64,000 bases of DNA from Paenibacillus periandrae (GCF_022458865.1 NZ_JAJNMU010000004.1:124001-188000); one strand, 5' to 3'; shown: positions 1 to 8,773, counted from the first letter of the stretch. The notes: generated by a model not told the origin, from the letters alone. Translations and numbers: made by a program.

Positions 1-57
1 CAAATATAATAAAAAATTAGATATTTGCTCCCATGTAATGATCATATTCAGATCCAT
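1..57 (-). CDS. Partial CDS at the window edge, possibly a DUF350-type membrane protein
   Basis: An ATG at position 57, preceded by an AAAGGA ribosome binding site 8 bases upstream, opens a frame that stays open for all 19 codons to the window edge. The visible residues begin MDLNMIITWEQ and then turn hydrophobic, as at the start of a first membrane helix. It lies 34 bases downstream of the glutathionylspermidine-synthase-family gene on the same strand. In enterobacteria the relatives of that gene sit beside a DUF350 membrane protein (yjfL). The DUF350 assignment is inference from context only; the 19 residues do not prove it. Confidence 0.45.
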   Translation of the reverse strand, partial: MDLNMIITWEQISNFLLYL

Positions 58-91
58 GTCGATGTTCCTTTCCTATTTAAGCATCGTAGCC

Positions 92-1327
92 TTAATCCTT
101 GAGACCGACCGGCAAATAAAACGACTCGTTGCCCGTAATTTTATTTCCTAATCGTAATAATACAGCGGAAGGAGTACCTCCGATAACAAAAGAACGCCAT
201 AGTGCCCTTCCTGTGTAAGGGCCGTTTAACGTTTGAACTGTAATTTGGGGAAGCTCTACCTGCTTCTGATAAACCATCGGCTGGTCGCGGTACTCATCAT
301 TGTCGTTGTGCTCGGCGATAGTTCCGTCTGCGTCATAGAGCGTAACCGATCCGCCCTCCCTGCCATAGATCGGCTTTTCTACGTAAGCATGCTCACCGAT
401 AAAGCGATTCTCAAAATACGTCGGCAGCATGTAGCGGGCAACCCATTCATGCTCTTCCTCGCTAAAAAAAACACCGGTTTCGTGAAGGTTCCAGATGAGC
501 GCCAGAAGTGCCTTCGTCTGACATAGAAATGCGCTCGGCGGGTTAATAATACCGACCTTCCCCCGTGCAATCAAATCCAGGGTATGCGCTCCAGTCGGAT
601 AACCTTCCTCATCGGTCTCTATAGCCAGCTTTTCCAAAGCATGATGCCGCAGCATTATAGGTACAGGTGTTAAATAATCGCCATCTACAAAATACAGATT
701 ATCCTCGTATACCCGGAGATCGGAGAGCGGAACGAATCGGCCGTTCAGTCCCGATTGCTGCAATAAGTAGCGCGTCGTAGCAGCATCCTCCTCATGCCAG
801 TCGAGCGAGCAAAATGCGATAGGCTCCGTGCTATTCGCCAGCTCGCCGTAGCTCTCCAGCATACGTTGAAATGCCTGTGGAAAATGCTGCTCACAGCCTT
901 CATTCGGATTTCTCACACCGTGGTGGCGGCATACGTGGCCATTCACATAATAAGCCTCTACGATTAAAGACGGTGTATCGGCATTAAACTCGATCAGCTT
1001 GATGCCGTCCGTTGTCCATGCCAGATCCAAAGCTCCGTAAACCGTTGCAAAAGCAGCTGGAAGCTTGATACGAACCGTCTGCAAAGCCTCAGCGGGAATT
1101 CCCATAGCCAGCAAAAAGTCATCCTCCGCCTCCTGCAGCACGGGATAACATTTGTGGAAAATACGCGCAAGGCGATCTGTCGCCTCCTGAAGCTGTTCAT
1201 GTTCAACGGAGTTGATAAGATGAATGTCAGCCAGCGCGTATTCGGATTCATACATAAAGTCCCACGTAAATACACCCTCTTTACGCAGCGGACCATAGAT
1301 CGAATTTCTGAGCTCTTCGTAATTCAT
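92..1327 (-). CDS. Glutathionylspermidine synthase family ATP-grasp protein (YjfC/YgiC type)
   Basis: A 411-residue protein of the family named after the amide ligase domain of E. coli Gsp, which joins glutathione to spermidine. Visible family motifs are EFNADTPS at 113-120, NPPSAF at 262-267 and the glycine-rich ATP-grasp loop around VEKPIYGREGGSV at 316-328. It lacks the amidase half of bifunctional Gsp, so it belongs to the stand-alone YjfC/YgiC group, whose true substrate is unknown. It is third in a minus-strand run with a Ser-rich lipoprotein and a small unknown upstream and a probable membrane gene downstream. Paenibacilli generally make bacillithiol and not glutathione, so a literal glutathionylspermidine product is doubtful (inference). 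Start ATG at 1327 has only a weak ribosome binding site. Confidence 0.85.
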   Translation of the reverse strand: MNYEELRNSIYGPLRKEGVFTWDFMYESEYALADIHLINSVEHEQLQEATDRLARIFHKCYPVLQEAEDDFLLAMGIPAEALQTVRIKLPAAFATVYGALDLAWTTDGIKLIEFNADTPSLIVEAYYVNGHVCRHHGVRNPNEGCEQHFPQAFQRMLESYGELANSTEPIAFCSLDWHEEDAATTRYLLQQSGLNGRFVPLSDLRVYEDNLYFVDGDYLTPVPIMLRHHALEKLAIETDEEGYPTGAHTLDLIARGKVGIINPPSAFLCQTKALLALIWNLHETGVFFSEEEHEWVARYMLPTYFENRFIGEHAYVEKPIYGREGGSVTLYDADGTIAEHNDNDEYRDQPMVYQKQVELPQITVQTLNGPYTGRALWRSFVIGGTPSAVLLRLGNKITGNESFYLPVGLKD

Positions 1328-1358
1328 ACAGACTACGCCCCAACCTCTAATCTAGCTC

Positions 1359-2147
1359 TTAGCTGCTCGATCCCTTGGACCCGGAGCTGCTGGAAGAGCT
1401 GCCGATTCCACCCTTGGCGCCGGACGCTCCACTGGATATCCCGTTGGATGAACCGGATGACGCTTTGGGTGCTGATACTGACTTGCTTCCGGATGAAGAG
1501 CTGGAAGAAGGAGCAGTAGACGCTGAAGAGGTGAACGAACCAGAGCGCTCAGTTGTCGTAGGCGCTGGCTTGCTGGTCGTTGCTGGTGCAGTTGTAGTCT
1601 TTGACTTGCTGTCAGCGACAGGTGTTGTGCTCTTGGCATTGCTGCTGGCTGCCGGCTTATTGTTGGTGGGTGCAGCTGCCTTATTGGATTGCATAGCTTT
1701 CCCGGCCTTAGCGGCTCCGATTGCTGCGGCTGCGGCACCTACGGCAAGCCCCGCCAAGGCTCCGGTAATTAATCCTGAGGATACGGACGATTCCCGGCCA
1801 TAATAAGTATTTCCATTGTAATTGTACACATAGTTTCTATCCACGCTGGCTCCTGAGTCATCGCATTGGTTATCGCCATCATCGTCCTGGCAATAATCCT
1901 CTGCAGTGCCGCCATATGGAATATCATCTGTGCTTGCCAACTCTGGAATCTCTTGTATCTCTTCCTCGCCGGATACCACCGCCTCCTGAGCGGTCTTGTT
2001 GGCTAATGCAGCAGTGTTGGCGTTTGGGGGAGTTTGTCCACACCCCACCAAGGCCGTAACCATGAATACGGAAACCATTAGCGCCGTTTTATTCATGGGA
2101 GCAGTCTTTTCTGTGTGTGTTATCGTTTCTTTTTTGGGCAGCATCAT
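1359..2147 (-). CDS. Ser-rich low-complexity lipoprotein (YgiB/YjfM-like architecture)
   Basis: A 262-residue predicted lipoprotein. After a charged N terminus a hydrophobic stretch ends in the lipobox LVGC (Cys near residue 36). The middle has an acidic CQDDDGDNQC segment and a short Gly/Ala-rich hydrophobic stretch; the last 80-100 residues are almost entirely Ser, Ala, Thr, Gly and Lys and look disordered. Two starts compete: ATG 2147 (or 2144), with AGGTGA just upstream, or ATG 2096 (MNKTALMV); the ribosome binding site favours the upstream one. E. coli YgiB/YjfM (DUF1190) has the same layout, a lipoprotein with Ser-rich tail next to a YgiC/YjfC enzyme, so equivalence is likely by architecture and context. 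Long open frames on the other strand here are artefacts of the low-complexity codons. Confidence 0.75.
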   Translation of the reverse strand: MMLPKKETITHTEKTAPMNKTALMVSVFMVTALVGCGQTPPNANTAALANKTAQEAVVSGEEEIQEIPELASTDDIPYGGTAEDYCQDDDGDNQCDDSGASVDRNYVYNYNGNTYYGRESSVSSGLITGALAGLAVGAAAAAIGAAKAGKAMQSNKAAAPTNNKPAASSNAKSTTPVADSKSKTTTAPATTSKPAPTTTERSGSFTSSASTAPSSSSSSGSKSVSAPKASSGSSNGISSGASGAKGGIGSSSSSSGSKGSSS

Positions 2148-2155
2148 TGGTCACC

Positions 2156-2593
2156 TCAATCGTTGGTTCTCGCATAATAAACGAACATTTTTCGATCCTC
2201 ATCAAGCTCGAACGATGTTTTACTCCACTTGCGTCCATTCAGCTTGATCGTTTCCGTTTGCAGCAGCAGCAGAACCTCAAGCAAGCTGCTGCAAGGCTTG
2301 AGATGCAGGAGCGGATAATCAGCAGCCTCATCTGCAAATTGTCGGATTTCTACTACAATTCCTTCTTGCTGCACGATTTCAGGTTCGGACTGCTCTATCG
2401 ATGTATCCGATGGAATCACATAGATCAGATGAACACCGTCTTCCTCTTCCGTACGATGCCGTTCATATATCGTTCCACCGCGAATAAACCAATCGGAGTC
2501 GTTGCGTACAAGCAATTCATCGATAGAAATAGGATCATAATGACAGATCATTTCTGCAGGATTATGTAGTAAACGATATTCCAGTCGGGCCAT
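2156..2593 (-). CDS. Hypothetical protein, first gene of the YjfC-like cassette
   Basis: A 145-residue protein that I do not recognise. It has no signal peptide or membrane segment and looks like a mixed alpha/beta cytoplasmic protein rich in Glu and Ile; the segment DWFIRGGTIYERH (about 34-46) is the most conserved-looking part. ATG 2593 follows a strong GAGGGGG ribosome binding site. Its stop codon is 8 bases from the start of the lipoprotein gene, so the two are almost certainly cotranscribed with the ATP-grasp gene. A role linked to that enzyme is inference from operon position only. Confidence 0.7.
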   Translation of the reverse strand: MARLEYRLLHNPAEMICHYDPISIDELLVRNDSDWFIRGGTIYERHRTEEEDGVHLIYVIPSDTSIEQSEPEIVQQEGIVVEIRQFADEAADYPLLHLKPCSSLLEVLLLLQTETIKLNGRKWSKTSFELDEDRKMFVYYARTND

Positions 2594-2752
2594 GCCCTGT
2601 TCCCCCTCTAATATCCTTTTCTGTAAAAAAATTAACTCGGACTTATTCTACTATAAATATCCAAAATAATCTTGTAATTATTTTAAAATGACAAGCATGA
2701 ACTCACTTTTTGTCGATAGCTCATTATACGGTGACGACACCTTTCAGTTTCC

Positions 2753-2800
2753 AAAAAAAAGACTGTCCCCAAGTCAGCATTCTGACCTTGGAAACAGTCT
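2753..2800 (-). terminator. Rho-independent terminator after the transporter A operon
   Basis: On the minus strand, arms at 2799-2782 and 2777-2761 form a long stem with a 4-base loop, followed by a run of eight T (2760-2753). It sits 17 bases beyond the stop of the beta-propeller gene and separates that operon from the YjfC-like cassette. Confidence 0.9.
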
Positions 2801-2816
2801 GTCCTTACCCAATCGA

Positions 2817-4001
2817 TTATTTAAATACGTCGCTGACATCTACGGTATAAATATGACGATTCCCTTCATGCGTGGAGTCAAACGATAGCGCAGTTCCGGC
2901 CCTGTTCCACCTTGGGTGCAAATCGCAGCGGAAATCTCCGTTAATATGGGGGTAGGAATAGAACGAACCGAGCGTTACACCCTTCCTGTTGACCAAATCA
3001 TATACATACAGATGACGATAGCTGTCCTCATCGGGGTAGCTATCATACAGCATAATAGTCCTGTCCGGTGAATAGGTGCAGTGGCCATCCCTCAAAAAGT
3101 ACTGCGGATCCAGCAGCGTAACCTCGTGTGTTTGATCCTTCAATTCATACAATTGAACACCTGCTGTCGAGCCTTCCAAGCCGCTCGAATAAATCACGAG
3201 ATGCTGCGGATCACGCCAATGATAATGGGATGCATACGCATAATCGGACAGCAGGAATAGATCGGAGCCATCATGGTTGGCTGTCAATATTGCCGTTTTC
3301 CAACTTTTACCATTTGAAGGAAAATTCCTTACCAAACAAACAAATCGGGTTCCATCTGTATTCATATTGATGTGATTAATCATAATCTTCTGATCTTCGC
3401 CTGCAAAATAGCCCTTGGTAAAGTCCCATATTTTCTGTAACGACAGCACCAGCTTGCTAATCCCTGTATCCAGCTCAATCCGGAATATTCCGTCCTCCTC
3501 AGGATGCGGCATATCTACGAACGGATCAGGAGTCCCCTCGTAGCCATAGCCCGGGCGAAAATCATACATCCGGAAGAAATTAACGCTCAGCGCATATTTT
3601 CCCGTCGGATCGACATTCACTACAGGCCGTTCCAGAAGTCTTGACTCCCTGGTGTGGACATTCATCACCACGCCTTTAATGCCATCATCCGTCTGCTGAT
3701 TGAAAATAATTTCATCATTCGGGGCCAACGGATGCCACTGCAGCATCGTTCCCTGCTGAAAATTCCAGGCTGTCGTTTCCGCAAGCGGGATTTCCTGACC
3801 CGTCTCCACGTCAATCATGCCCAGTTCGGCAATATCCTCGCTTGTCTGCAGGCGATCCCAAAATTTCACTTTTGTATACAGGTGATAACGGTCATTCCCG
3901 CTCCACGACGGATTATCATAATAACCGTAAAAGTAATGCCCTTCGCCCTTCGTTAATCTGTGCACATCCACTGACAAGTTTTTGATTATCTCTATCTCCA
4001 T
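2817..4001 (-). CDS. TolB/oligogalacturonate-lyase-like beta-propeller protein
   Basis: A 394-residue cytoplasmic-looking protein without signal peptide. Repeated blade-like segments (for example TYSPDRTIMLYDSYPD, HPRWNRAGTALSFDSTHEG) resemble the PD40/TolB propeller found in oligogalacturonate lyase relatives. The C-terminal block with HPRW and the DSTHEGNRHIY strand is typical of that group. It is last in the LplABC-type operon, 43 bases after the second permease gene, so it probably acts on the imported oligosaccharide. Whether it is a lyase is not shown: I cannot place the catalytic His and Arg with certainty. I prefer ATG 4001 (MEIEIIKN), which has GGAGG 8 bases upstream, over ATG 4034, which has none. 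Confidence 0.65.
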   Translation of the reverse strand: MEIEIIKNLSVDVHRLTKGEGHYFYGYYDNPSWSGNDRYHLYTKVKFWDRLQTSEDIAELGMIDVETGQEIPLAETTAWNFQQGTMLQWHPLAPNDEIIFNQQTDDGIKGVVMNVHTRESRLLERPVVNVDPTGKYALSVNFFRMYDFRPGYGYEGTPDPFVDMPHPEEDGIFRIELDTGISKLVLSLQKIWDFTKGYFAGEDQKIMINHINMNTDGTRFVCLVRNFPSNGKSWKTAILTANHDGSDLFLLSDYAYASHYHWRDPQHLVIYSSGLEGSTAGVQLYELKDQTHEVTLLDPQYFLRDGHCTYSPDRTIMLYDSYPDEDSYRHLYVYDLVNRKGVTLGSFYSYPHINGDFRCDLHPRWNRAGTALSFDSTHEGNRHIYTVDVSDVFK

Positions 4002-4044
4002 TTGTAAAGCCTCCGTCTCCTCATGGTTCAGCATGAAACGCTGC

Positions 4045-4920
4045 CTATTCTTTCAAAGCTCCAATCAATACACCTTTTACAAAAAAGCGCTGCACGAACG
4101 GAAATACAAGTAATAACGGCGCTATAGCAGCCACCATAACGGCGAATTTCAGCGTAAGCGCCACCAGCACACGACCATCACTGACGTCCCCCATCATATC
4201 CGTGTTCTGATCGAGAATAAGAATTTCTCTTAAATACACCTGAAGCGGGAACAAATCACGCTGACGCAAATAAATAAGTGCGTTAAAATAGGCGTTCCAG
4301 TGCCCTGAGCCATAAAACAAAGCGATAACGGCAATAATCGGCTTCGATAGAGGCAAAGCAACCTTTTGGAAAAAAGTAAACTCGGTTGCGCCATCTACCT
4401 CGGCAGCATCGCGCAGCTCCTGGGGAATGTTCATTTCAAAAAAGGTTTTGGTAATCAGCAGATTCCAGGTCGTCACGGCACCCGTGACAATCAGCGCGAG
4501 ACGCGTATCAAGCAGTCCCAATGACTTGACGATCAAATAAGTCGGAATCATGCCGCCGTTGAAAAATAAAGTAATCACGATAAAAAACATGATCACCTTT
4601 CTTCCGGTCAGCTCCTGGCGCGATAAGGCATAGGCAGCCAGCAGGGTTACCGTTACGTTCAAAGCCGTACCGCAGACGGTATAAATGATGCTGTTGTAAT
4701 AGCCGAGCCAGATCGTACCCGTGGACAGCAGCAGCTTGTAGGCCCCCAGCGTAAAACCTACCGGAACGACCAGCATCGGGTTCGCTATCACCTGGGCCGG
4801 ATCGCTGAAGGAGGCAGAAATAATGTACAGGAACGGATATATGAACAACACTGCGGTCAGTACCAGCAGCACATAAATGGCCACGTCGGTCACATTTGTT
4901 TTTTTTGATATACGACTCAT
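4045..4920 (-). CDS. Carbohydrate ABC transporter permease, LplC/YtcP type
   Basis: Inner-membrane subunit of set A, 291 residues, with about six hydrophobic helices. The cytoplasmic EAA loop that docks the ATPase is visible as DAAEVDGA at 171-178, followed by the conserved LPLSKP. The N terminus FIYPFLYIISASFS is characteristic of the LplC/YtcP branch of CUT1 permeases, which typically import oligosaccharides of plant or animal polysaccharides. ATG 4920 has GGTGG 7 bases upstream and is preferred to the in-frame ATG at 4941. It lies 30 bases after its partner permease gene. No ATPase gene is present in the operon. Confidence 0.9.
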   Translation of the reverse strand: MSRISKKTNVTDVAIYVLLVLTAVLFIYPFLYIISASFSDPAQVIANPMLVVPVGFTLGAYKLLLSTGTIWLGYYNSIIYTVCGTALNVTVTLLAAYALSRQELTGRKVIMFFIVITLFFNGGMIPTYLIVKSLGLLDTRLALIVTGAVTTWNLLITKTFFEMNIPQELRDAAEVDGATEFTFFQKVALPLSKPIIAVIALFYGSGHWNAYFNALIYLRQRDLFPLQVYLREILILDQNTDMMGDVSDGRVLVALTLKFAVMVAAIAPLLLVFPFVQRFFVKGVLIGALKE

Positions 4921-4950
4921 CTTACATCCACCCGCTTTCAAGAGATTCGG

Positions 4951-5886
4951 TTACCATAGAGAATAGCCGCTGAGTCGCCGGGCCAACCGATTGCACACAA
5001 TAATAAAGACAAATGTCAGGAACGAATTGAACAAACCTACGGAGGAAGCAAAGCTGTACTGCTGCTGCTCCAGACCGGCTCTATATACATAGGTGCTCAG
5101 CACATCTGCCGTTTCATAGGTGGCAGTGTTGTAGAGCAGGTATACCTTCTCGAAGCCTACATCCATCACGCGCCCCAGATCGAGCAGCAGGATCGTAATA
5201 ATCGTCGGCTTGATACCTGGAAGCGAGATATGCCAGATTTTATCCCACCGACTTGCTCCATCTATTTCTGCGGCTTCATACAGGCTCGGACTGATCCCGG
5301 TCAACGAAGCAAAATAAATGATGGAGCTCCAGCCAACCGTCTGCCATACCCCTGAAGATACATAAATCGTTCGAAACCAGCCTGGATCACGTAAAAAATC
5401 AATTCGCGTGCCGCCCAATAGCTCAATAATTCCGTTAACAAATCCCGTCGAAGGCGACAAAAAGTTAACAATCAAGCCCGCTACAACGACCGTCGAAATA
5501 AAATGCGGCAAATAGCTGACGGATTGGATTACATTGCGAAATTTCGAATTTCTCACCTCATGCAGTAGAATTGCAAACACGATGGGAATCGTAAATCCGA
5601 ACACAATGGTGTATAGTCCGATCAGCAGTGTATTTCGAACCAAACGGAAAAAGTAGATGGAATCAAAAAAGGCTTGAAAATGCTTGAAACCAACCCAAGG
5701 ACTGCTCGTCATTCCTTTAAAAGGATTATAGTCCTGAAAAGCAATCAGCGTGCCATACATCGGCGCGTAATGAAATAATAAATAATAGATAGCAGCTGGA
5801 GCGATAAACAGATACAAGACCAGGTTCCGCTTCATTTTATTTCGCATCCACATACCGGATTTGCGCTGCACTGCGGTATTTTCCAA
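4951..5886 (-). CDS. Carbohydrate ABC transporter permease, LplB/YteP type
   Basis: The first permease of set A, 311 residues, with a basic N terminus, a first helix ending HYAPMYGTLIAFQDYNPFKG (a hallmark of LplB-type permeases) and the EAA loop YEAAEIDGASRWDKIWHISL at 203-222. It should pair with the downstream LplC-type subunit to form the membrane channel. Translation starts at TTG 5886, supported by AAGGAGGTG 8 bases upstream; no ATG has comparable support. The 103-base gap to the solute-binding gene contains a hairpin (5920-5944). Confidence 0.92.
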   Translation of the reverse strand: MENTAVQRKSGMWMRNKMKRNLVLYLFIAPAAIYYLLFHYAPMYGTLIAFQDYNPFKGMTSSPWVGFKHFQAFFDSIYFFRLVRNTLLIGLYTIVFGFTIPIVFAILLHEVRNSKFRNVIQSVSYLPHFISTVVVAGLIVNFLSPSTGFVNGIIELLGGTRIDFLRDPGWFRTIYVSSGVWQTVGWSSIIYFASLTGISPSLYEAAEIDGASRWDKIWHISLPGIKPTIITILLLDLGRVMDVGFEKVYLLYNTATYETADVLSTYVYRAGLEQQQYSFASSVGLFNSFLTFVFIIVCNRLARRLSGYSLW

Positions 5887-5919
5887 GTTGAATGCACCTC
5901 CTTAGGCTCACAGGACCTA

Positions 5920-5944
5920 CAGGAAGGAAACCTGCTCCTTCCTG
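5920..5944 (-). repeat. Intercistronic hairpin between binding-protein and permease genes
   Basis: CAGGAAGG at 5920-5927 and CCTTCCTG at 5937-5944 form a perfect 8-bp stem with a 9-base loop in the gap between the solute-binding and LplB genes. There is no T run, so it is not a terminator. Such hairpins often protect the upstream message from 3' decay and raise binding protein over permease levels; that role here is inference. Confidence 0.5.
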
Positions 5945-5989
5945 CATTTGGCCTGATTTCACGCTATTTATGTTGTAATGCTTACTACC

Positions 5990-7624
5990 TTACTTAAGCG
6001 CTGCGGTGAATCGGGCATAAGCCTTGCCGTACAAATCAGCAAGCTTATCAGAGCCGATCTTTTTAAGTCCTGCCTGGAAAGCGTCATATTCACTGAAGGG
6101 CTTCTTTCCGCGAATAAAAGCATTCATATTTTCATCGATATACGTGTTGATATCTCTTTGAAGCGTTTGCACCTCGTTCAGCTCCTCTTGGGTAAAGTGA
6201 AACGCAGGAACCTTCTTCTTGCCTGCGTACTGCACGGCCAGTGCGTTGCCTTTCTTTCCTTCGTCGCTGAGCGTAGCCAAATAATGCTCAGGAATTTGTG
6301 CGGAAGGCCAGCCGCTGACATAGCCGACATACGTATTCAGATATCCGAGAATATCAAGCTTCGGATCGTTCGCCACCTTATCTGTATAGGTGGGTACACC
6401 GTCCTTCATCGTGTACGTATCGCCTTCCGTACCAAAGTACAGCAGCGTAGCTCCTTCCTTGGAGTAGAAGTAATCCATCAGCTTCGTCAGCTCTACCGCA
6501 TTTTTGGTTGTGCTGGAAATGGACACGCCACGACCTGGATCGATTTCGTTATGTCTACCAAGAATATTGCGTTCCCCTGTTGGTCCTTTGGGAGCAGCCA
6601 GTGCGTTAAAGCCAGGAGTTTTGCCTGCACCCTGCAGCATTTTGTTATATTTAGTCAGGTAACCCGCATTTGAGCCATAAATGAAGCCGGACTGCTCATT
6701 CATAATTCTGCCGTCACGCACATCACCTTTCATTTTCTCGTATTCAGGGTCCAGCAGCCCTTCACTGTACAGCTTGTTCAAATATTGCAGGGCATCCTTG
6801 TAGCGCGGATCGGTCGGACCGTATTTGATTTTGCTATCCTCGATGAAGAAATCATCGGTACTGTTCGGACCTCGGCTGCCCACGCCAAACGCCCAGATGA
6901 TCGGGTTCGGATTGTCGGTGAATGGAATCTCATCCGCCTTGCCATTTCCGTTCGGATCCTTTTCTTTAAACGCTTTCAAAACCTGATACAATTCATCCGT
7001 CGTTTCCGGAGCCTTCATCCCAACCTTTTGCAGCCAATCCCCGCGGATCATATATCCTGCAAACGCTTGCGTACGAGGGTCCAGCAGCAGCCTCGGGAAG
7101 AAATAAATATGCCCGTCAGGTGAGGTGATCTGCCCCTTGACCGCCGGGTTGCTGTCCAGAATCTTCTGGAGATTAGGCGCATTTTTCTTAATCAAATCCT
7201 CTAACGGCTGTAGTGCGCCTTGACGGCCGTACTGATCAGCCAGCAGTGGATCGATATGTCCGATAATATCGGGAATTTTACCTGAAGCCATGATCAGGCC
7301 CAACTGCTGCTTAAATTCATCTGCTGCCGGGGCGGCTGTCGTTTCCCACTTCACGGAAATATTCGTTTTCTTCGCGATTTCCTTCCACAGGATCTGATCG
7401 CTATAGCTGCTGACTCCCGTTGAGCCCGGTGCAGGTATAAAATCAGTCCAGCCCGTAACCGTTAACGGTTTATCGGTAATCATCGTACCCGTGCCTGCTT
7501 GTGGTGCAGCAGTACTGTCCCCAGGCTTCGCAGCAGGCGGATTGCTGCTTGTGCATCCAGCTAATACAGTTGTAGTTGAAAATACCAGCGTCACGACTAA
7601 CAGAGCAAACTTTTTTGTAGACAT
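5990..7624 (-). CDS. Extracellular solute-binding lipoprotein, LplA/YtcQ type
   Basis: The 544-residue ligand receptor of transporter set A. The signal peptide ends in the lipobox VLAGC, so the protein is lipid-anchored outside the membrane. Length and the motif DPNGNGKADEIPF, an EF-hand-like calcium loop, fit the large LplA family and not the shorter MalE-like proteins. The start is ATG 7624, with GAGGAGG 6 bases upstream; upstream in-frame ATGs have no site. It is the first gene of the operon, divergent from an AraC regulator and with a cre box about 60 bases before the start, so induction by the regulator and catabolite repression are both expected (inference). The ligand is unknown. Confidence 0.92.
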   Translation of the reverse strand: MSTKKFALLVVTLVFSTTTVLAGCTSSNPPAAKPGDSTAAPQAGTGTMITDKPLTVTGWTDFIPAPGSTGVSSYSDQILWKEIAKKTNISVKWETTAAPAADEFKQQLGLIMASGKIPDIIGHIDPLLADQYGRQGALQPLEDLIKKNAPNLQKILDSNPAVKGQITSPDGHIYFFPRLLLDPRTQAFAGYMIRGDWLQKVGMKAPETTDELYQVLKAFKEKDPNGNGKADEIPFTDNPNPIIWAFGVGSRGPNSTDDFFIEDSKIKYGPTDPRYKDALQYLNKLYSEGLLDPEYEKMKGDVRDGRIMNEQSGFIYGSNAGYLTKYNKMLQGAGKTPGFNALAAPKGPTGERNILGRHNEIDPGRGVSISSTTKNAVELTKLMDYFYSKEGATLLYFGTEGDTYTMKDGVPTYTDKVANDPKLDILGYLNTYVGYVSGWPSAQIPEHYLATLSDEGKKGNALAVQYAGKKKVPAFHFTQEELNEVQTLQRDINTYIDENMNAFIRGKKPFSEYDAFQAGLKKIGSDKLADLYGKAYARFTAALK

Positions 7625-7684
7625 ATTCATCCTCCTCATAATGATTAAGCAATTCTCCATTGACCCCTGATTATGGTTTGATCA

Positions 7685-7698
7685 AGATAGCGTTTACA
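7685..7698 (-). promoter_or_regulatory. cre box (CcpA site) for transporter set A
   Basis: Read on the minus strand the 14 bases TGTAAACGCTATCT fit the Bacillus cre consensus TGWAANCGNTNWCW at every position. It lies about 60 bases upstream of the set A binding-protein start, in the region shared with the divergent AraC gene. CcpA-mediated glucose repression is inferred. Confidence 0.7.
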
Positions 7699-7898
7699 TG
7701 AAAGGCTTTGTATCACTTCCCTTTGCACATTTAGACGCATTTGAAAAAAGGTTGTATAATCACGCTGTTTCACATTGGGTGTGGCGTGTCTTGATAATTA
7801 GATTATATATAGTTTCAATCAATCCCACTATTGACAATCAGATCAATTATTTGTATATTTCGCTCATATCGTTTTTTAGCGGGAGGCTGCTCAGAAAT

Positions 7899-8699
7899 AT
7901 GGAAAATAATGAGAGCTTTATGGTGTATAACGTTGCGGAGCCTTATCAGGAGGTCAATTTTTACAACCGTGCCCAGAATTGGTTTATGCCCGAGCACCAT
8001 CACACCTACTACCAGTTTATTTGGGTGATTGACGGGACTTTATTGTTTACGATCGGTGGAGAGGAATATACCTTAACGCGTGGAAAAATTTGTATTACGC
8101 CTCCGCTGCAGCCGCATTCATTAAGATCGACCACCGGCTATTATCAGTTCGGTATCAATTTGCAAACACCCAAGGATGTCAAGGGTATGATTGGCCTGCT
8201 GGATGCCTACATTCCGGATTTTATCATTATCGATTACTCGCATAATCTCGATCTTCTTCCTGTACTTGAGAAGGAATCCAGAGGATTCACCAAGCTGTCG
8301 AAAATCAAAATAGCGAATATTTTGGACGGCATTATTGTTTCCTGCGTGGAAATGATTATGAATGGCAATGAAGTTAACTTCAAAAATCATTTGTTAACGT
8401 ATTTGAATAAAAATTTGAATCTGAAAATTACTTTGAGCGATGTATCCAAGGAGCTTGCGATTAGCCAATCCCATTTGGAGCGGCTTGTGCGGAAGGAATT
8501 TGGCTGCGGTGTGATTGATCTCTATAATCAGCTTAGAATTAATAAGGCTTGCTCTTATCTGAGCGCTTCCTACTATACGATCGAGAATATTTCCGAGCTG
8601 CTCGGCTTTTATGACACCTCTCACTTTTCGCATTTTTTCAAGCAAAAAATAAAAATGACGCCAACCGAATATCGCAAGCATAAAAACTGGACCAAGTAG
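7899..8699 (+). CDS. AraC family transcriptional regulator, cupin sensor plus HTH
   Basis: A 266-residue regulator. The N-terminal half carries a cupin-like sugar-binding segment (FMPEHHHTYYQFIWVIDG, then TRGKICITPPLQPHSL); the C-terminal 100 residues hold the two helix-turn-helix units, with SQSHLERLVRKEFG in the first and the family signature ISELLGFYDTSHFSHFFKQ near the end. The reading frame is open further upstream, but ATG 7899 gives the natural cupin start and has GGGAGG 12 bases before it; ATG 7920 is possible. It is transcribed away from set A and is the likely local activator of that operon (inference from position). Confidence 0.85.
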   Translation: MENNESFMVYNVAEPYQEVNFYNRAQNWFMPEHHHTYYQFIWVIDGTLLFTIGGEEYTLTRGKICITPPLQPHSLRSTTGYYQFGINLQTPKDVKGMIGLLDAYIPDFIIIDYSHNLDLLPVLEKESRGFTKLSKIKIANILDGIIVSCVEMIMNGNEVNFKNHLLTYLNKNLNLKITLSDVSKELAISQSHLERLVRKEFGCGVIDLYNQLRINKACSYLSASYYTIENISELLGFYDTSHFSHFFKQKIKMTPTEYRKHKNWTK

Positions 8700-8718
8700 C
8701 TACAGGGCGTTTTCAATC

Positions 8719-8757
8719 GAAAAAAGAGCCATGCCATGAACGATGCATCAGCTCTTT
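8719..8757 (-). terminator. Rho-independent terminator of transporter set B operon
   Basis: On the minus strand AAGAGC pairs with GCTCTT across an imperfect inner stem, followed by six T (8725-8720). It lies 17 bases after the DapA-family stop and between two converging genes. Confidence 0.75.
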
Positions 8758-8773
8758 GCTTGTAAAGATTCGA

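Noticed and set aside
1375..1803. Long plus-strand frame (142 codons) opposite the Ser-rich lipoprotein gene
   Set aside because: It is the antisense of Ser/Ala/Thr-rich low-complexity codons; composition (Leu/Val/Ala/Asp-Glu runs) is artefactual and there is no ribosome binding site.
2688..2888. 66-codon plus-strand frame between the YjfC-like cassette and set A
   Set aside because: It runs through the terminator hairpin and the 3' end of the beta-propeller gene and has no ribosome binding site.
5978..6673. 231-codon plus-strand frame opposite the set A binding-protein gene
   Set aside because: Antisense shadow of a clear LplA-type gene with a good start and lipobox.
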